A stretch of 64,000 bases of DNA from Actinacidiphila sp. DG2A-62. GTDB lineage: Bacteria > Actinomycetota > Actinomycetes > Streptomycetales > Streptomycetaceae. Positions 1-9,570 of the stretch are shown here, one piece after another. Both the position numbers and the translations under genes were made by a program. The stretch covers positions 3,229,001-3,293,000 of the forward strand of contig NZ_JAYMGI010000002.1 in NCBI RefSeq assembly GCF_035825295.1. The letters run 5' to 3'. The notes under the pieces were generated by a model. The model did no database searches. It had not been told where the DNA came from and saw only the letters and a program-made list of their open reading frames with translations. Every line of letters begins with the position of its first letter. Within the stretch, counting starts at the first letter, position 1.

Positions 1-127
1 CGCGGCGGCTCGGACAGACGGCCGCCGCCGCACCCGCAGGGCACGACGGCGGCCGGCCGGTTCGTCGTGGATCGGGCCGTCCCCCGCGGTCCGGGCGGCG
101 GCGGCCGATCGCGTCGGACCGACGGGA

Positions 128-748
128 TCAGGCCTCGGCGGGGGCCTCGGCGGCCTCGGCGGACTCGCCCTCGGCGGCCTCCTCGCCCTCGCCCTCGGCG
201 GCGGCCTCGACCTGGGCGGCGACGACCTGGATCACCACGGCGTCCTCGTCGACGGCCAGCGTGGCGCCCTTGGGCAGCTCCACGTCCTTGGCGAGGATGG
301 AGGCGCCCGCCTCCAGGCCCTCGACGGAGACGGTGAAGCCCTCGGGGATGTGGGTGGCCTCGACCTCGACCGGCAGCGCGGCGAGGACGTGCTCCAGCAG
401 GTTGCCGCCGGGGGCCAGCTCGCCCTCGGAGACGACCGGGACCTCGACGGTGACCTTCTCGCCGCGCTTGACCGACAGCAGGTCGACGTGCTCCAGGAAG
501 CCCTTCAGCGGGTCGCGCTGCACGGCCTTGGGGATGACCAGCTCGGAGGTGCCGCCGATCTCCAGCGAGATCAGGACGTTCGGCGTGCGCAGCGCGAGCA
601 GCAGCTCGTGGCCGGGGACGGTGACGTGCTTGGGGTCCGCGCCGTGGCCGTAGATGACGGCGGGGACCTGGTTGGCGCGGCGCACCCGGCGGGCGGCGCC
701 CTTGCCGAACTCGGTGCGCACCTCGGCGGCGATCTTGACCTCGGCCAT
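128..748 (-). CDS. rplY: 50S ribosomal protein L25/general stress protein Ctc
   Basis: This is a 206-residue protein of the long L25 (CTC) type, which binds 5S rRNA in the large ribosomal subunit. The N-terminal L25 domain (about residues 1-95, beginning MAEVKIAAEVRTEFGKGAAR) is followed by the beta-rich TL5 C-terminal domain and an acidic Glu/Ala/Gly-rich tail of about 30 residues, as is usual in actinomycetes. I chose the ATG at 748 because GAGGAG lies upstream at normal spacing; the open frame continues further 5' but that part has no L25 similarity. It lies downstream of prs in the same direction with about 270 bases between them, an order conserved in Streptomyces. Confidence 0.95.
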   Translation of the reverse strand: MAEVKIAAEVRTEFGKGAARRVRRANQVPAVIYGHGADPKHVTVPGHELLLALRTPNVLISLEIGGTSELVIPKAVQRDPLKGFLEHVDLLSVKRGEKVTVEVPVVSEGELAPGGNLLEHVLAALPVEVEATHIPEGFTVSVEGLEAGASILAKDVELPKGATLAVDEDAVVIQVVAAQVEAAAEGEGEEAAEGESAEAAEAPAEA

Positions 749-1016
749 GTCGCTCAACTCCTCGTGTGTGGAAGGGCTCGTGCGGAAGAGCACGATCGGG
801 TCGCCCGACCCACGACAGGCCGTTCTCCTAGGAGTCTCCTGCGAGCTGTCCACGAGGAGCGCGTCGATAACGGAGATCCGCCGGACACGCGTCCGGGGCC
901 TCCCTCGCCGAGCAACGCGGACAGCGTAACCGGCGGGCGGGCCCCGGACGAAATCGATCAGTGCGGGCCGGCCGGCGGCGGACCGGCCGACGCGGGCCCC
1001 GGACGGGCCCGCGCGG

Positions 1017-1994
1017 TCAGTGCGCGCCCTCGAAGAGGCTGGTGACCGAGCCGTCCTCGAAGACCTCGCGGACGGCGTTGGCGATGGTCGGCGCCATCGA
1101 CAGCACGGTGATCTTGTCCAGGTCCAGCTGCCCGGGCGTGGGCAGCGTGTCGGTCAGCACGAACTCGCTGACCTTGGAGTTCTTCAGCCGGTCGGCCGCC
1201 GGGCCGGAGAGCACGCCGTGCGTGGCGGTGACGATGACGTCCTCGGCGCCGCTGGCGAACAGCGCGTCGGCGGCGGCGCAGATGGTGCCCGCGGTGTCGA
1301 TCATGTCGTCCACCAGCACGCACACCCGGCCGCGCACGTCGCCGACCACCTCGTGCACCTTGACCTGGTTGGCGACGTCGGGGTCGCGGCGCTTGTGCAC
1401 GATGGCCAGCGGCGCGCCGAGCCGGTCGCACCAGCGGTCGGCGACCCGGACCCGGCCGGCGTCCGGCGAGACCACGGTGAGCTTGGTGCGGTCGACCTTG
1501 GCGCCCACGTAGTCGGCGAGGATCGGCAGCGCGAACAGGTGGTCCACCGGGCCGTCGAAGAAGCCCTGGATCTGGTCGGTGTGCAGGTCGACGGTGAGGA
1601 TGCGGTCGGCGCCCGCGGTCTTGAACAGGTCGGCCATCAGCCGGGCCGAGATCGGCTCGCGGCCGCGGTGCTTCTTGTCCTGCCGGGCGTAGCCGTAGAA
1701 CGGCACGATCACGGTGATGCTCCGCGCGGAGGCCCGCTTCAGAGCGTCGATCATGATCAGCTGTTCCATGATCCACTGGTTGATCGGGTTGGTGTGGCTC
1801 TGGATCAGGAAGCAGTCGGCGCCGCGCGCCGACTCCTCGAACCGCACGTAGATCTCGCCGTTGGCGAAATCGAAGGCGCGGGTGGGCACCAGCTCCACGT
1901 CCAGCTCGTGGGCCACCGCCTCCGCCAGATCGGGGTGGGCGCGGCCGGAGAAGAGCATCAGCTTCTTCTCACCGGTCGTCTTGATCCCGGTCAC
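1017..1994 (-). CDS. prs: Ribose-phosphate pyrophosphokinase
   Basis: A 325-residue PRPP synthetase, which makes 5-phosphoribosyl 1-diphosphate from ribose 5-phosphate and ATP for purine, pyrimidine, histidine, tryptophan and NAD synthesis. The catalytic-loop and PRPP-binding signatures are visible: FYGYARQDKKHRGREPISAR near residue 100 and the acidic LVDDMIDTAGT near residue 230. The GTG start at 1994 is supported by a GGAG ribosome-binding site and by the family's normal length; the open frame runs further 5' without similarity. It is followed by rplY and preceded by glmU, all on the minus strand, linking PRPP and UDP-GlcNAc synthesis as in other Streptomyces. Confidence 0.95.
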   Translation of the reverse strand: MTGIKTTGEKKLMLFSGRAHPDLAEAVAHELDVELVPTRAFDFANGEIYVRFEESARGADCFLIQSHTNPINQWIMEQLIMIDALKRASARSITVIVPFYGYARQDKKHRGREPISARLMADLFKTAGADRILTVDLHTDQIQGFFDGPVDHLFALPILADYVGAKVDRTKLTVVSPDAGRVRVADRWCDRLGAPLAIVHKRRDPDVANQVKVHEVVGDVRGRVCVLVDDMIDTAGTICAAADALFASGAEDVIVTATHGVLSGPAADRLKNSKVSEFVLTDTLPTPGQLDLDKITVLSMAPTIANAVREVFEDGSVTSLFEGAH

Positions 1995-2148
1995 TGCACC
2001 GTCTCCTTGGTGTTCGACTGGTGTTCGACACAGCGCCGCCCTGGGTTCGGACGAGCCGGCGGAATTGTGTGCACGGCACACGGTACGCCCGATCCGGCGC
2101 ATCTGTGCACCTGGGACCGGCCGGTGAGACGCCCCTCACGTACTCCCC

Positions 2149-3642
2149 TCACCGGCTCCTCACGCGACCCTCACGCGTCCTGGCCGGGACCGTCCGCCGG
2201 CTGGTCCCGCCGCTCCGCGCGCTCGGCGGCCTGCGCGGCGGCGCTGCCGGGGCGCTTGCGGGCGACCCAGCCCTCGATGTTGCGCTGCTGCCCGCGGGCG
2301 ACGGCCAGCGAGCGGCCGGCACGTCCTTGGTGATGACCGAGCCGGCCGCGGTGTAGGCGCCGTCGCCGACCACGACGGGGGCCACGAACATGTTGTCCGA
2401 GCCGGTCTTGCAGTAACTGCCGATGGTGGTGTGGTGCTTGGCCTCGCCGTCGTAGTTCACGAAGACGCTGGCGGCGCCGATGTTGGTGTACTCGCCGATG
2501 GTGGCGTCGCCCACGTAGCTCAGGTGCGGCACCTTGGTGCCCTCGCCGATGGCGGCGTTCTTCATCTCGACATACGTGCCGGCCTTGGCCTTCTCACCCA
2601 ACCGGGTGCCGGGACGCAGGTACGCGAACGGGCCGACGCTCGCCTGCGCGCCGATCTCGGCGTGGTCGGCGACGGTGTTGGACACCTTGGCCCCGGGGCC
2701 GACCTCGGTGTCGGTGAGCGTGCAGTTGGGGCCGACCTCGGCGCCCTCGCCGACCGAGGTGGCGCCCAGCAGCTGGGTGTTGGGGTGCACCACCGCGTCG
2801 GGCGCCAGCCGCACGTCGACGTCCAGCCAGGTGGAGGCGGGGTCGACGACGGTCGCGCCGTCCAGCATGGCGCGGGTCAGCAGCCGCTCGTTGAGCACCC
2901 GGCGGGCCTCGGCGAGCTGCACCCGGTTGTTCACGCCGGCGATCTCGCGGTGGTCCGCGGCGGCGCAGGCGCCGACCCGGTGGCCGGCCGCGCGCAGGAT
3001 CGCCAGGGTGTCGGTGAGGTACTCCTCGCCCTGGGAGTTGTCGGTGGTGACCTTGCCGAGCGCCTCGGCCAGCAGCCGGGCGTCGTAGGCGTAGACCCCG
3101 GAGTTGATCTCGCGGACCGCGCGCTGGGCGTCGGTGGCGTCCTTCTGCTCCACGATCGCGGTGACCTGGCCGTCGGCGGCGCGGATGATCCGGCCGTAGC
3201 CGGTCGGGTCGGGGACCTGGGCGGTGAGCACGGTCACCGCGTTGCCCTCCGCCTCGTGCGCGGCGACCAGCCCGGCCAGCGTCCCCGCCGTCAGCAGCGG
3301 CACGTCCCCGTAGGTGACCACGGCGGTGCCGTCGAGCACGACGCCGCGGGCGGTCAGCTCCTGGAGCGCGACGCGCACGGCGTGGCCGGTGCCGTTCTGC
3401 TCCTCCTGGACGGCGACCACCGCGGCCGGGTCGGCCTCGGCGAGGTGCGCGGCGACCTGCTCGCGGCCGTGTCCGACGACCACGGCGAGGTGTTCGGGGT
3501 CCAGGGCGCGGGCGGCGGCGACGGCGTGGCCGACCAGCGAGCGGCCGCAGATGGCGTGCAGGACCTTGGGGGTTGCCGACTTCATGCGTGTGCCCTCACC
3601 CGCGGCGAGGATGACGACGGCAGCCGGGCGATCGGGACTCAC
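2149..3642 (-). CDS. glmU: Bifunctional GlmU (GlcNAc-1-P uridyltransferase/GlcN-1-P acetyltransferase), frameshifted tail
   Basis: GlmU makes UDP-GlcNAc for peptidoglycan: the N-terminal half is the uridyltransferase ([14 protein letters not shown] near residue 10) and the C-terminal half a left-handed beta-helix acetyltransferase with hexapeptide repeats. The GTG at 3642 is the likely start, with GAGGAG upstream. The conserved text ends at [15 protein letters not shown]; after that this frame gives unrelated Arg/Pro/Ser-rich sequence. The neighbouring frame continues the normal tail ([20 protein letters not shown]) to a TGA at 2171-2173. One base therefore seems to be missing near 2313-2318; restoring it gives about 490 residues, the expected length. 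As GlmU is normally essential, a sequencing indel is the simplest explanation. Confidence 0.9.
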   Translation of the reverse strand: MSPDRPAAVVILAAGEGTRMKSATPKVLHAICGRSLVGHAVAAARALDPEHLAVVVGHGREQVAAHLAEADPAAVVAVQEEQNGTGHAVRVALQELTARGVVLDGTAVVTYGDVPLLTAGTLAGLVAAHEAEGNAVTVLTAQVPDPTGYGRIIRAADGQVTAIVEQKDATDAQRAVREINSGVYAYDARLLAEALGKVTTDNSQGEEYLTDTLAILRAAGHRVGACAAADHREIAGVNNRVQLAEARRVLNERLLTRAMLDGATVVDPASTWLDVDVRLAPDAVVHPNTQLLGATSVGEGAEVGPNCTLTDTEVGPGAKVSNTVADHAEIGAQASVGPFAYLRPGTRLGEKAKAGTYVEMKNAAIGEGTKVPHLSYVGDATIGEYTNIGAASVFVNYDGEAKHHTTIGSYCKTGSDNMFVAPVVVGDGAYTAAGSVITKDVPAARWPSPAGSSATSRAGSPASAPAAPPRRPPSARSGGTSRRTVPARTREGRVRSR

Positions 3643-3753
3643 GGGAGGGGGCTCCTCGGCTTCGGGTGCTGGACACCCGCAGGATACCGACCGGTCGAGG
3701 GACCGGCGCCGGCCGACATCCGGCCGGGCGCGTGCCCGCGCCGCGCTTCCCGC

Positions 3754-3824
3754 TCCGCCGCCAGGACTCGAACCCGGACTTAAGGCACCAAAAGCCCCAG
3801 TGCTGCCAATTACACCACGGCGGA
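3754..3824 (-). tRNA. tRNA-Gln (anticodon TTG)
   Basis: A 71-nt cloverleaf on the minus strand. The acceptor arms are TCCGCCG and CGGCGGA; the D-arm has GTGTAATTGGCAGC; the anticodon loop TTTTGGT has TTG at positions 34-36; the T-arm contains GGTTCGAGTCC. No CCA is encoded. It lies between glmU and the desaturase gene. Confidence 0.95.
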
Positions 3825-4054
3825 TCAACTCGGCGGGTCCCATGGGCCGGTTGGACCCGCCGGACCTGCGGTTCCCATCATGCCGCACCTCGGGTGATGG
3901 ATGCGACGGAGATCAGGGTAGGTATGCGGGGTAGGCAAGGCAAGCCTTTCCTACTCCAGGCGCCGTCCGCGAGGCCCTCGGCGCGCCCCGCGGCGAGGCC
4001 GGACGGACCCGGGAACCCGTGTGGTCCTGTTGCCGCCGCGAGCGCCGCTGCAAT

Positions 4055-4072
4055 ACTTACGGAGCCGTAGGT
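4055..4072 (+). promoter_or_regulatory. Candidate operator/promoter of the desaturase-TetR operon
   Basis: An 18-bp near-perfect inverted repeat, ACTTACGGAGCCGTAGGT (16 of 18 positions symmetric; core TACGG-AG-CCGTA), lies 75 bases before the desaturase ATG. The hexamer TAGGTT at 4068-4073, a plausible -10 element, overlaps its right arm. This is where an autoregulatory TetR protein would be expected to bind. The element is visible in the sequence; its link to the downstream TetR gene is inferred. Confidence 0.5.
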
Positions 4073-4146
4073 TACGGGCGCCGCCTCCACCGACCCTTCC
4101 GCACACCCCTCTCACCCCCATCCGAACCCCTCCACAAGGGACAGGT

Positions 4147-5172
4147 ATGACCACTCAGACGGACGTGATCACAGAGTCCCGGGACCCCGGGCCCACAGGA
4201 CAGCAACCCGAGACGCCGCTCGCCACCCGGGGCGGCGAGAGCAAGCGGTCGATCGAGCAGGTCGCCCTCCTGCTGTTCATCTGCATCCCCTTCGTCGCGC
4301 TGGCCGCGGCGATCCCGCTGGCCTGGGGCCGCGGGATGAGCTGGCTGGACTTCGGCCTGATGGTCGGGATGTACTTCCTGGGCTGCCACGGCATCACCAT
4401 CGGCTTCCACCGGCACTTCACGCACGGCTCGTTCAAGGCGAACCGGCCGCTGAAGATCGCGCTGGCGATCGCCGGCTCGATGGCCGTCGAGGGCCCGATC
4501 GTGCGCTGGGTGGCCGACCACCGCAGGCACCACAAGTTCAGCGACGCCGAGGGCGACCCGCACAGCCCGTGGCGCTACGGCGAGACGCTGCCGGCCCTGA
4601 TGAAGGGCCTGTGGTGGGCGCACATGGGCTGGCTGTTCGACGAGGAGCAGACCCCGCAGCAGAAGTACGCGCCCGACCTGATCAAGGACCCGGCGATCCG
4701 CCGCATCTCGCGCGACTTCTGGCTCTGGACGGCGATCTCGCTGCTGCTGCCCCCGCTGGTCGGCGGCCTGGCCACCATGTCGTGGTACGGCGCGTTCACC
4801 GCGTTCTTCTGGGGTTCGCTCGTTCGGGTGGCGCTGCTGCACCACGTCACCTGGTCCATCAACTCCATCTGCCACGCGGTCGGCAAGCGCCCGTTCAAGT
4901 CCCGTGACCGCTCCGGGAACGTGTGGTGGCTGGCGGTGCTCTCGTGCGGCGAGTCCTGGCACAACCTGCACCACGCCGACCCCACGGCCGCCCGGCACGG
5001 GGTGCTGCGCGGTCAGATCGACTCCAGCGCCCGGGTGATCAGGTGGTTCGAGCAGGCCGGCTGGGCCACCGACGTGCGCTGGCCGGACGCCGCCCGGATC
5101 GAGTCGCGCCGGCAGACTCCCACGAAGGCCGCGGCCGGCGCCGCCGAGGAATCGGTGCGCGAAGCGGCGTGA
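4147..5172 (+). CDS. Acyl-CoA/fatty acid desaturase (membrane di-iron)
   Basis: A 341-residue integral membrane desaturase that introduces a double bond into a fatty acyl chain, probably delta-9 of acyl-CoA. The three histidine boxes that bind the di-iron centre are present: HRHFTH, HRRHH and HNLHH. Hydrophobic membrane segments are at about residues 37-57, 65-82 and 195-225, with another near 100-115. The ATG at 4147 has AAGGGA upstream. The next gene, a TetR regulator, starts 7 bases after this stop, indicating an operon that adjusts membrane fluidity. A palindrome 75 bases upstream may be that regulator's target. Confidence 0.9.
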   Translation: MTTQTDVITESRDPGPTGQQPETPLATRGGESKRSIEQVALLLFICIPFVALAAAIPLAWGRGMSWLDFGLMVGMYFLGCHGITIGFHRHFTHGSFKANRPLKIALAIAGSMAVEGPIVRWVADHRRHHKFSDAEGDPHSPWRYGETLPALMKGLWWAHMGWLFDEEQTPQQKYAPDLIKDPAIRRISRDFWLWTAISLLLPPLVGGLATMSWYGAFTAFFWGSLVRVALLHHVTWSINSICHAVGKRPFKSRDRSGNVWWLAVLSCGESWHNLHHADPTAARHGVLRGQIDSSARVIRWFEQAGWATDVRWPDAARIESRRQTPTKAAAGAAEESVREAA

Positions 5173-5179
5173 TGACCCG

Positions 5180-5860
5180 GTGAGCGACGGCAGCGACGAG
5201 CGGGGGACGCCCGGCGCCGCGGCGGGCCCGGCGGCACGCCGCGGACGCCGGGTCCGCATGACCGGCAAGGAACGGCGCGAACAGCTGCTGGACGTCGGCC
5301 GGGTGCTCTTCGCCGAACGCGGCTACGACGGCACCTCGGTGGAGGAGATCGCCCACAAGGCGGGCGTGTCCAAGCCGGTGGTCTACGAGCACTTCGGCGG
5401 CAAGGAGGGGCTCTACGCGGTGGTGGTGGACCGCGAGATGCACCGGCTGCTGGACATGGTCACCGGCGCGCTGACCGGCGGCCACCCCAGGGAGCTGCTG
5501 GAGCAGGCCGCGTTCGCGCTGCTCGACTACATCGAGCAGCACACCGACGGCTTCCGCATCCTGGTGCGGGACTCGCCGGTCGCCCAGTCGACCGGCACCT
5601 TCGCCTCGCTGATCGGCGACATCGCCACCCAGGTCGAGGACATCCTCGGCCAGGAGTTCGAGCAGCGCGGCTTCGACCCGGGGCTCGCCCCGCTGTACGC
5701 GCAGGCGCTGGTGGGCATGGTGGCGCTCACCGGCCAGTGGTGGCTGGAGGTGCAGCGCCCCGGCAAGGCCGAGGTGGCCGCGCACCTGGTCAACCTGTCC
5801 TGGAACGGCCTGTCGGGCCTGGAGCCCGCGCCGCGGCTGATCGGCCACCGCAGGAGCTGA
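5180..5860 (+). CDS. TetR family regulator, probably of the desaturase operon
   Basis: A 226-residue TetR-type protein. The N-terminal helix-turn-helix is clear (GTSVEEIAHKAGVSKPVVYE at about residues 50-70, then HFGGKEGLY). The alpha-helical C-terminal domain would bind a ligand, plausibly an acyl-CoA by analogy with regulators next to desaturases. The GTG at 5180, 7 bases after the desaturase stop, lacks a strong ribosome-binding site, so translation may be coupled; an ATG at 5258 is an alternative start just before the DNA-binding domain. It converges on galK with a hairpin between them. Confidence 0.85.
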   Translation: MSDGSDERGTPGAAAGPAARRGRRVRMTGKERREQLLDVGRVLFAERGYDGTSVEEIAHKAGVSKPVVYEHFGGKEGLYAVVVDREMHRLLDMVTGALTGGHPRELLEQAAFALLDYIEQHTDGFRILVRDSPVAQSTGTFASLIGDIATQVEDILGQEFEQRGFDPGLAPLYAQALVGMVALTGQWWLEVQRPGKAEVAAHLVNLSWNGLSGLEPAPRLIGHRRS

Positions 5861-5909
5861 GCCCCGGCGGGCAGGGCCGCGTCGGCGGCCACAGGCATCG
5901 GCCCGCGGC

Positions 5910-5946
5910 CGTACGGGTACGGGCCCGCGCGGACCCGTACCGTACG
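5910..5946. terminator. Hairpin between tetR and galK
   Basis: An inverted repeat with arms CGTACGGGTACGGG (5910-5923) and CCCGTACCGTACG (5934-5946), one bulged G and a 10-base loop, lies in the convergent gap between the TetR gene and galK. There is no T-run, which is common for Streptomyces terminators. It could serve both directions. Confidence 0.65.
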
Positions 5947-5957
5947 AGAGGCGCCGG

Positions 5958-7253
5958 TCAGCCGAGCCTGCGGGCTCCGGCGCCGGGCGTGGTGGTGAAC
6001 TGGCGGGCCTGCGGCAGCGCCGCGGCCAGCGCCGCGGACACCTTCTCCTCGTCGGCCGCCTCGATCAGCACGATCGCCGAGCCGCCGAAGCCGCCGCCGG
6101 TCATCCGCGCGCCGAGCGCCCCGGCGGCCAGCGCGGTGTCCACCGCGAGGTCCAACTCCTCGCAGGAGATGCGGAAGTCGTCGCGCAGCGAGACGTGGCC
6201 CGCGGTAAGCACCGGGCCGATCTCGCGGGTGCGCCCGGCGTCGAGCAGCGCGAGCACCTCCTCGACCCGGCGGTTCTCGGTGACCACGTGCTTGGTCAGC
6301 CGGCGCAGCCGCTCGTCGGGCAGCGCGGCCAGCGCCTCGTCCAGCGCGTCGAAGGCCACGTCGCGCAGCGCCGGCACGCCGAGCGCGGCGGCGGCGGCCT
6401 CGCAGCCGGACCGCAGCCGGCCGTAGGCGCCGTCGGCGTGGGCGTGCTTGACCCGGGTGTCGCACACCAGCAGCCGCAGGCCCTCGGCGGCCAGGTCGAA
6501 CGGCACCTGGCGCTGGGCCAGGCCCCGCACGTCCAGGTGCAGCGCGTGGCCCTCGGTGCAGCAGGCGGACGCGGTCTGGTCCATGACGCCGACCGGCGCG
6601 CCGACGTAGGTGTTCTCCGAGGACTGGCAGAGCAGCGCGAGCTGCTGCCGGGACAGGCCGCGCACGCCGTGCAGCTCGGTCAGCGCGAGCGCGGTGACCA
6701 CCTGGAGCGCGGCGGAGGAGGACAGGCCGCCGCCGACCGGCACGGTGCTGTCGTAGTGGATGTCCGCGCCGCCGATGTCGTGCCCGGCCTGCCGCAGCGT
6801 CCACAGCACGGCCGCCGGGTAGCGGCCCCAGCCCTCGGTGCCGCCGGGCGCGAGGTCGGCGACGCGCAGTTCGACCACGCCGCCGTCCATGTCGGCGGAG
6901 TGCAGCCGCAGCAGGCCGTCGTCGCGGCGGGCGACCGCGGCGCGGGTGGTGTGCGGCAGCGCGAAGGGCATCACGAAGCCGTCGTTGTAGTCGGTGTGCT
7001 CGCCGATCAGGTTGACCCGGCCGGGCGCCGCCCAGCTGCCCTCGGGGGCCCGCCCGAAGACGTCCTCGAACGCGGCCTCGAATGCGGCGAGGTCGCCCCT
7101 GGCGGTGTCGGCGCCCGCGCTGCCGGCGCTTGCGCTGCCCGCGCTGCCGGCGCTTGCGCTGCCAGTGCTCGCCGTGTCGCCTCTCGCGGTGTCGGTTCTC
7201 GCGGTCGCGGTCGTCCCCGCTCCCGCCGTCCCCGTCGCGGCGGTGTCGCTCAT
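5958..7253 (-). CDS. galK: Galactokinase
   Basis: A 431-residue GHMP kinase that phosphorylates galactose to galactose 1-phosphate, the entry step of the Leloir pathway. Signatures: the galactose-binding [16 protein letters not shown], the ATP-binding [13 protein letters not shown], and a C-terminal [13 protein letters not shown]. The first 50 residues are an unusual Ala/Ser/Thr/Gly repeat region ([13 protein letters not shown] units) absent from typical galactokinases; it is probably disordered. The ATG at 7253 overlaps the galE stop as ATGA, so translation is coupled. An internal start just before the conserved [14 protein letters not shown] region cannot be excluded. Confidence 0.93.
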   Translation of the reverse strand: MSDTAATGTAGAGTTATARTDTARGDTASTGSASAGSAGSASAGSAGADTARGDLAAFEAAFEDVFGRAPEGSWAAPGRVNLIGEHTDYNDGFVMPFALPHTTRAAVARRDDGLLRLHSADMDGGVVELRVADLAPGGTEGWGRYPAAVLWTLRQAGHDIGGADIHYDSTVPVGGGLSSSAALQVVTALALTELHGVRGLSRQQLALLCQSSENTYVGAPVGVMDQTASACCTEGHALHLDVRGLAQRQVPFDLAAEGLRLLVCDTRVKHAHADGAYGRLRSGCEAAAAALGVPALRDVAFDALDEALAALPDERLRRLTKHVVTENRRVEEVLALLDAGRTREIGPVLTAGHVSLRDDFRISCEELDLAVDTALAAGALGARMTGGGFGGSAIVLIEAADEEKVSAALAAALPQARQFTTTPGAGARRLG

Positions 7254-8269
7254 GCGTCGTCCTTCCCGGCCGATGTGGCGAAGGTCCATGCGTCGCGGAT
7301 GATCTCCGCGAGGTCGGTGCGGCGCGGGCGCCAGCCCAGTACCGTGCGGGCGCGCTCCGCGGAGGCGACCAGCACCGCCGGGTCGCCGGGCCGGCGCGGC
7401 TCGACGGTGACCGGGATCGGGTGGCCGGTGACCTCGCGCGCGGCCTCCACGACCTGGCGCACCGAGAAGCCCTCGCCGTTGCCGAGGTTGCAGATCAGGT
7501 GGCCGCCGGATCGGGAGGGGCGGTGCGCGGCATCGCGGCCGGGGGCGGTGGCGGGCGACGGGTGGGCGTGGTCGAGGGCCAGCAGGTGGGCCTCGGCGAG
7601 GTCGGCGACGTGGATGTAGTCGCGCAGGCAGGTGCCGTCGGGCGTCGGGTAGTCGTCGCCGAAGACCGAGATCGCGGCGCGGCGGCCCTGGGCGACCTGG
7701 AGCACCAGCGGGATCAGGTGCGACTCCGGGTCGTGCCGCTCGCCGTGCCGGCCGTACGCGCCGGCCACGTTGAAGTAGCGCAGCGACACCGCGGACAGGC
7801 CGTGCGCGGCGCACTCGGCGGAGATCATGTGGTCGACGGCGAGCTTGCTCGCGCCGTAGGGGTTGGTGGGCGCGGTCGGCATGTCCTCGGTGATCGGGGT
7901 GCCGGCCGGCTCGCCGTAGGTGGCGGCGGTGGAGGAGAAGACCAGCGTGCGCACCCCGGCGTCGCGCATCGCGTCCAGCAGGTCGAGCGTGCCGGCCACG
8001 TTGTTGCGCCAGTACTTCTCCGGGCGCGCCACCGACTCGCCGACCTGCGAGGAGGCGGCGAAGTGCAGCACCGCGTCGTAGGAGCCGTCGAGCACCTTGG
8101 CGGCGTCCTGGATCCGGCCCTCGACGAAGTCCGCGCCGTCCGGCACCCCTTCGCGCACGCCGGTGGACAGGTCGTCCAGCACGGTGACGGCGTGTCCGGC
8201 CTCCAGCAGGTGGGCGGCGACCACGCCGCCCACATAGCCGGCGCCGCCGGTCACCAGCAGCTTCTTCAC
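7250..8269 (-). CDS. galE: UDP-glucose 4-epimerase
   Basis: A 339-residue extended SDR epimerase interconverting UDP-galactose and UDP-glucose. It begins with the NAD-binding [10 protein letters not shown]; the catalytic tyrosine and lysine are in the YGASK motif near residue 145, with a conserved [10 protein letters not shown] further on. A short Arg/Ser/His-rich insertion at about residues 238-250 ([14 protein letters not shown]) is unusual. The GTG start at 8269 overlaps the galT stop (GTGA), and its own stop overlaps the galK start (ATGA), so all three genes form one coupled operon. Confidence 0.94.
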   Translation of the reverse strand: MKKLLVTGGAGYVGGVVAAHLLEAGHAVTVLDDLSTGVREGVPDGADFVEGRIQDAAKVLDGSYDAVLHFAASSQVGESVARPEKYWRNNVAGTLDLLDAMRDAGVRTLVFSSTAATYGEPAGTPITEDMPTAPTNPYGASKLAVDHMISAECAAHGLSAVSLRYFNVAGAYGRHGERHDPESHLIPLVLQVAQGRRAAISVFGDDYPTPDGTCLRDYIHVADLAEAHLLALDHAHPSPATAPGRDAAHRPSRSGGHLICNLGNGEGFSVRQVVEAAREVTGHPIPVTVEPRRPGDPAVLVASAERARTVLGWRPRRTDLAEIIRDAWTFATSAGKDDA

Positions 8270-9309
8270 GGGGTTGCCACCTCTCGCAGTCGTGCGGCCG
8301 CGGACTCCGGCGGCACGTCGTTGACGAAGGCGCCCATGCCCGATTCCGAGCCCGCGAGGAACTTCAGCTTGCCGGAAGTCCGGCGGATGGTGAAAAGCTC
8401 CAGGTGGAGGGCGAAGTCCCGGCGGTCCGGCGCGGTGAAGGGCGCCTGGTGCCAGCCGGAGATGTACGGGGTCGGCGGCTGGTCGTCGCCGAAGATCCGG
8501 TCGAAGCGGCGGAGCAGTTCGAGGTAGATCCCGGGGAACTCCGCGCGCGCGTCCTCGTCCAGGCCCAGCAGGTCCGGCACCCGGCGGTTGGGGTACAGGT
8601 GCACCTCGTAGGGCCAGTGCGCGGCGTACGGCACGAAGGCGGTCCAGTGCTCGCCCGCCAGCACGATCCGGCTGCCGTCGGCGCGCTCGTCGGCGAGCAC
8701 GTCGTCGAAGAGGTTGCGGCCGGTGCGCTCGCGGTGCTCGGCCAGCGAGCGGAGCATCAGCTGGGTGCGCGGGGTGGTGAACGGGTAGCCGTAGATCTGG
8801 CCGTGCGGGTGGCCGAGGGTGACGCCGATCTCCTCGCCGCGGTTCTCGAACGGGTAGACCTGGACCACGCCGGGGAGCTGGGACAGGTCCTGGGTGCGGT
8901 CGGTCCACGCGTCGAGCACCTGCCGGGCCCGCTCGGGAGTGAGGTCGGCGAAGGACGCGTCGTGGTCGGAGGTGAAGCACACCACCTCGCAGCGGCCCTT
9001 GTCGCCGGTCAGCGAGGGGAAGCGGTTCTCGAAGACCACCACCTCGTAGTCCGCCGCCGGGATCTCGCTGCGCCGGCCCTCACGCGAGGGGCACAGCGGG
9101 CACTGGTCGGCCGGCGGGTGGTAGGTGCGGCCCTGGCGGTGCGAGGCGATCGCCACGGTGTCGCCGAGCAGCCGGTCGTCCCGGGTCTGCGAGGTGGTGG
9201 CGACGGGTTCGAGTGGGCGCAGGTCGACGGCGTCTCGGACCACCGCGTCCGCGGAGTCGTAGTAGATCAGTTCGCGGCCGTCCGCGAGCCGCGTCGAAGT
9301 CTTCTTCAC
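8266..9309 (-). CDS. galT: Galactose-1-phosphate uridylyltransferase
   Basis: A 347-residue GalT that transfers UMP between UDP-glucose and galactose 1-phosphate. The active-site [11 protein letters not shown], with the uridylylated histidine, is near residue 175, and the zinc-site cysteines are in CPLCPS near residue 70. The GTG start at 9309 has GAGGTG upstream. It is the first gene of galT-galE-galK; the region before it is unusually A/C-rich on the plus strand and should hold the operon promoter. Confidence 0.94.
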   Translation of the reverse strand: MKKTSTRLADGRELIYYDSADAVVRDAVDLRPLEPVATTSQTRDDRLLGDTVAIASHRQGRTYHPPADQCPLCPSREGRRSEIPAADYEVVVFENRFPSLTGDKGRCEVVCFTSDHDASFADLTPERARQVLDAWTDRTQDLSQLPGVVQVYPFENRGEEIGVTLGHPHGQIYGYPFTTPRTQLMLRSLAEHRERTGRNLFDDVLADERADGSRIVLAGEHWTAFVPYAAHWPYEVHLYPNRRVPDLLGLDEDARAEFPGIYLELLRRFDRIFGDDQPPTPYISGWHQAPFTAPDRRDFALHLELFTIRRTSGKLKFLAGSESGMGAFVNDVPPESAAARLREVATP

Positions 9310-9330
9310 CCGGCAGGCACCTCACACCAC

Positions 9331-9388
9331 AATCACAATCACCCAACAGAACCGAACACAATGAATCACAACGCAACAGTACAGTCAA
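9331..9388 (-). promoter_or_regulatory. Putative gal operon promoter region with direct repeats
   Basis: Upstream of galT the plus strand has a T-poor, A/C-rich stretch unlike its surroundings. On the minus strand TTGTGATT occurs twice (9331-9338 and 9364-9371, 33 bases apart), and TTGACT at 9383-9388 resembles a -35 element. The matching -10 position (TTCATT, 17 bases on) is weak. The repeats could be operator half-sites for a galactose-responsive regulator. The motifs are visible; the function is inferred. Confidence 0.35.
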
Positions 9389-9521
9389 TGCGCCGAGCAG
9401 CGCGAAGTTGGGGGCGACAGGAAAAGGGCACCACGAGTCCCGAGAGGGCACAACTAAACAAACCCGAACAAGTGTCGGAGAGTATGCGCAGACACCGCGC
9501 GGCGGGGAGCGGGCGCGCGGC

Positions 9522-9570
9522 GGGGCTTCCGCCCTGGTGTCAGTGCCGGGGCTTCGGCCCTGGTGTCAGT
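9522..9570. repeat. 26-bp-period direct repeat copying the 3' end of the LuxR gene
   Basis: A 23-base sequence (9522-9544) is repeated at 9548-9570 with one mismatch. The second copy contains the TGA stop of the LuxR-type gene (9566-9568) and the bases just downstream, so the region past the stop is a tandem echo of the gene's end. Confidence 0.75.
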
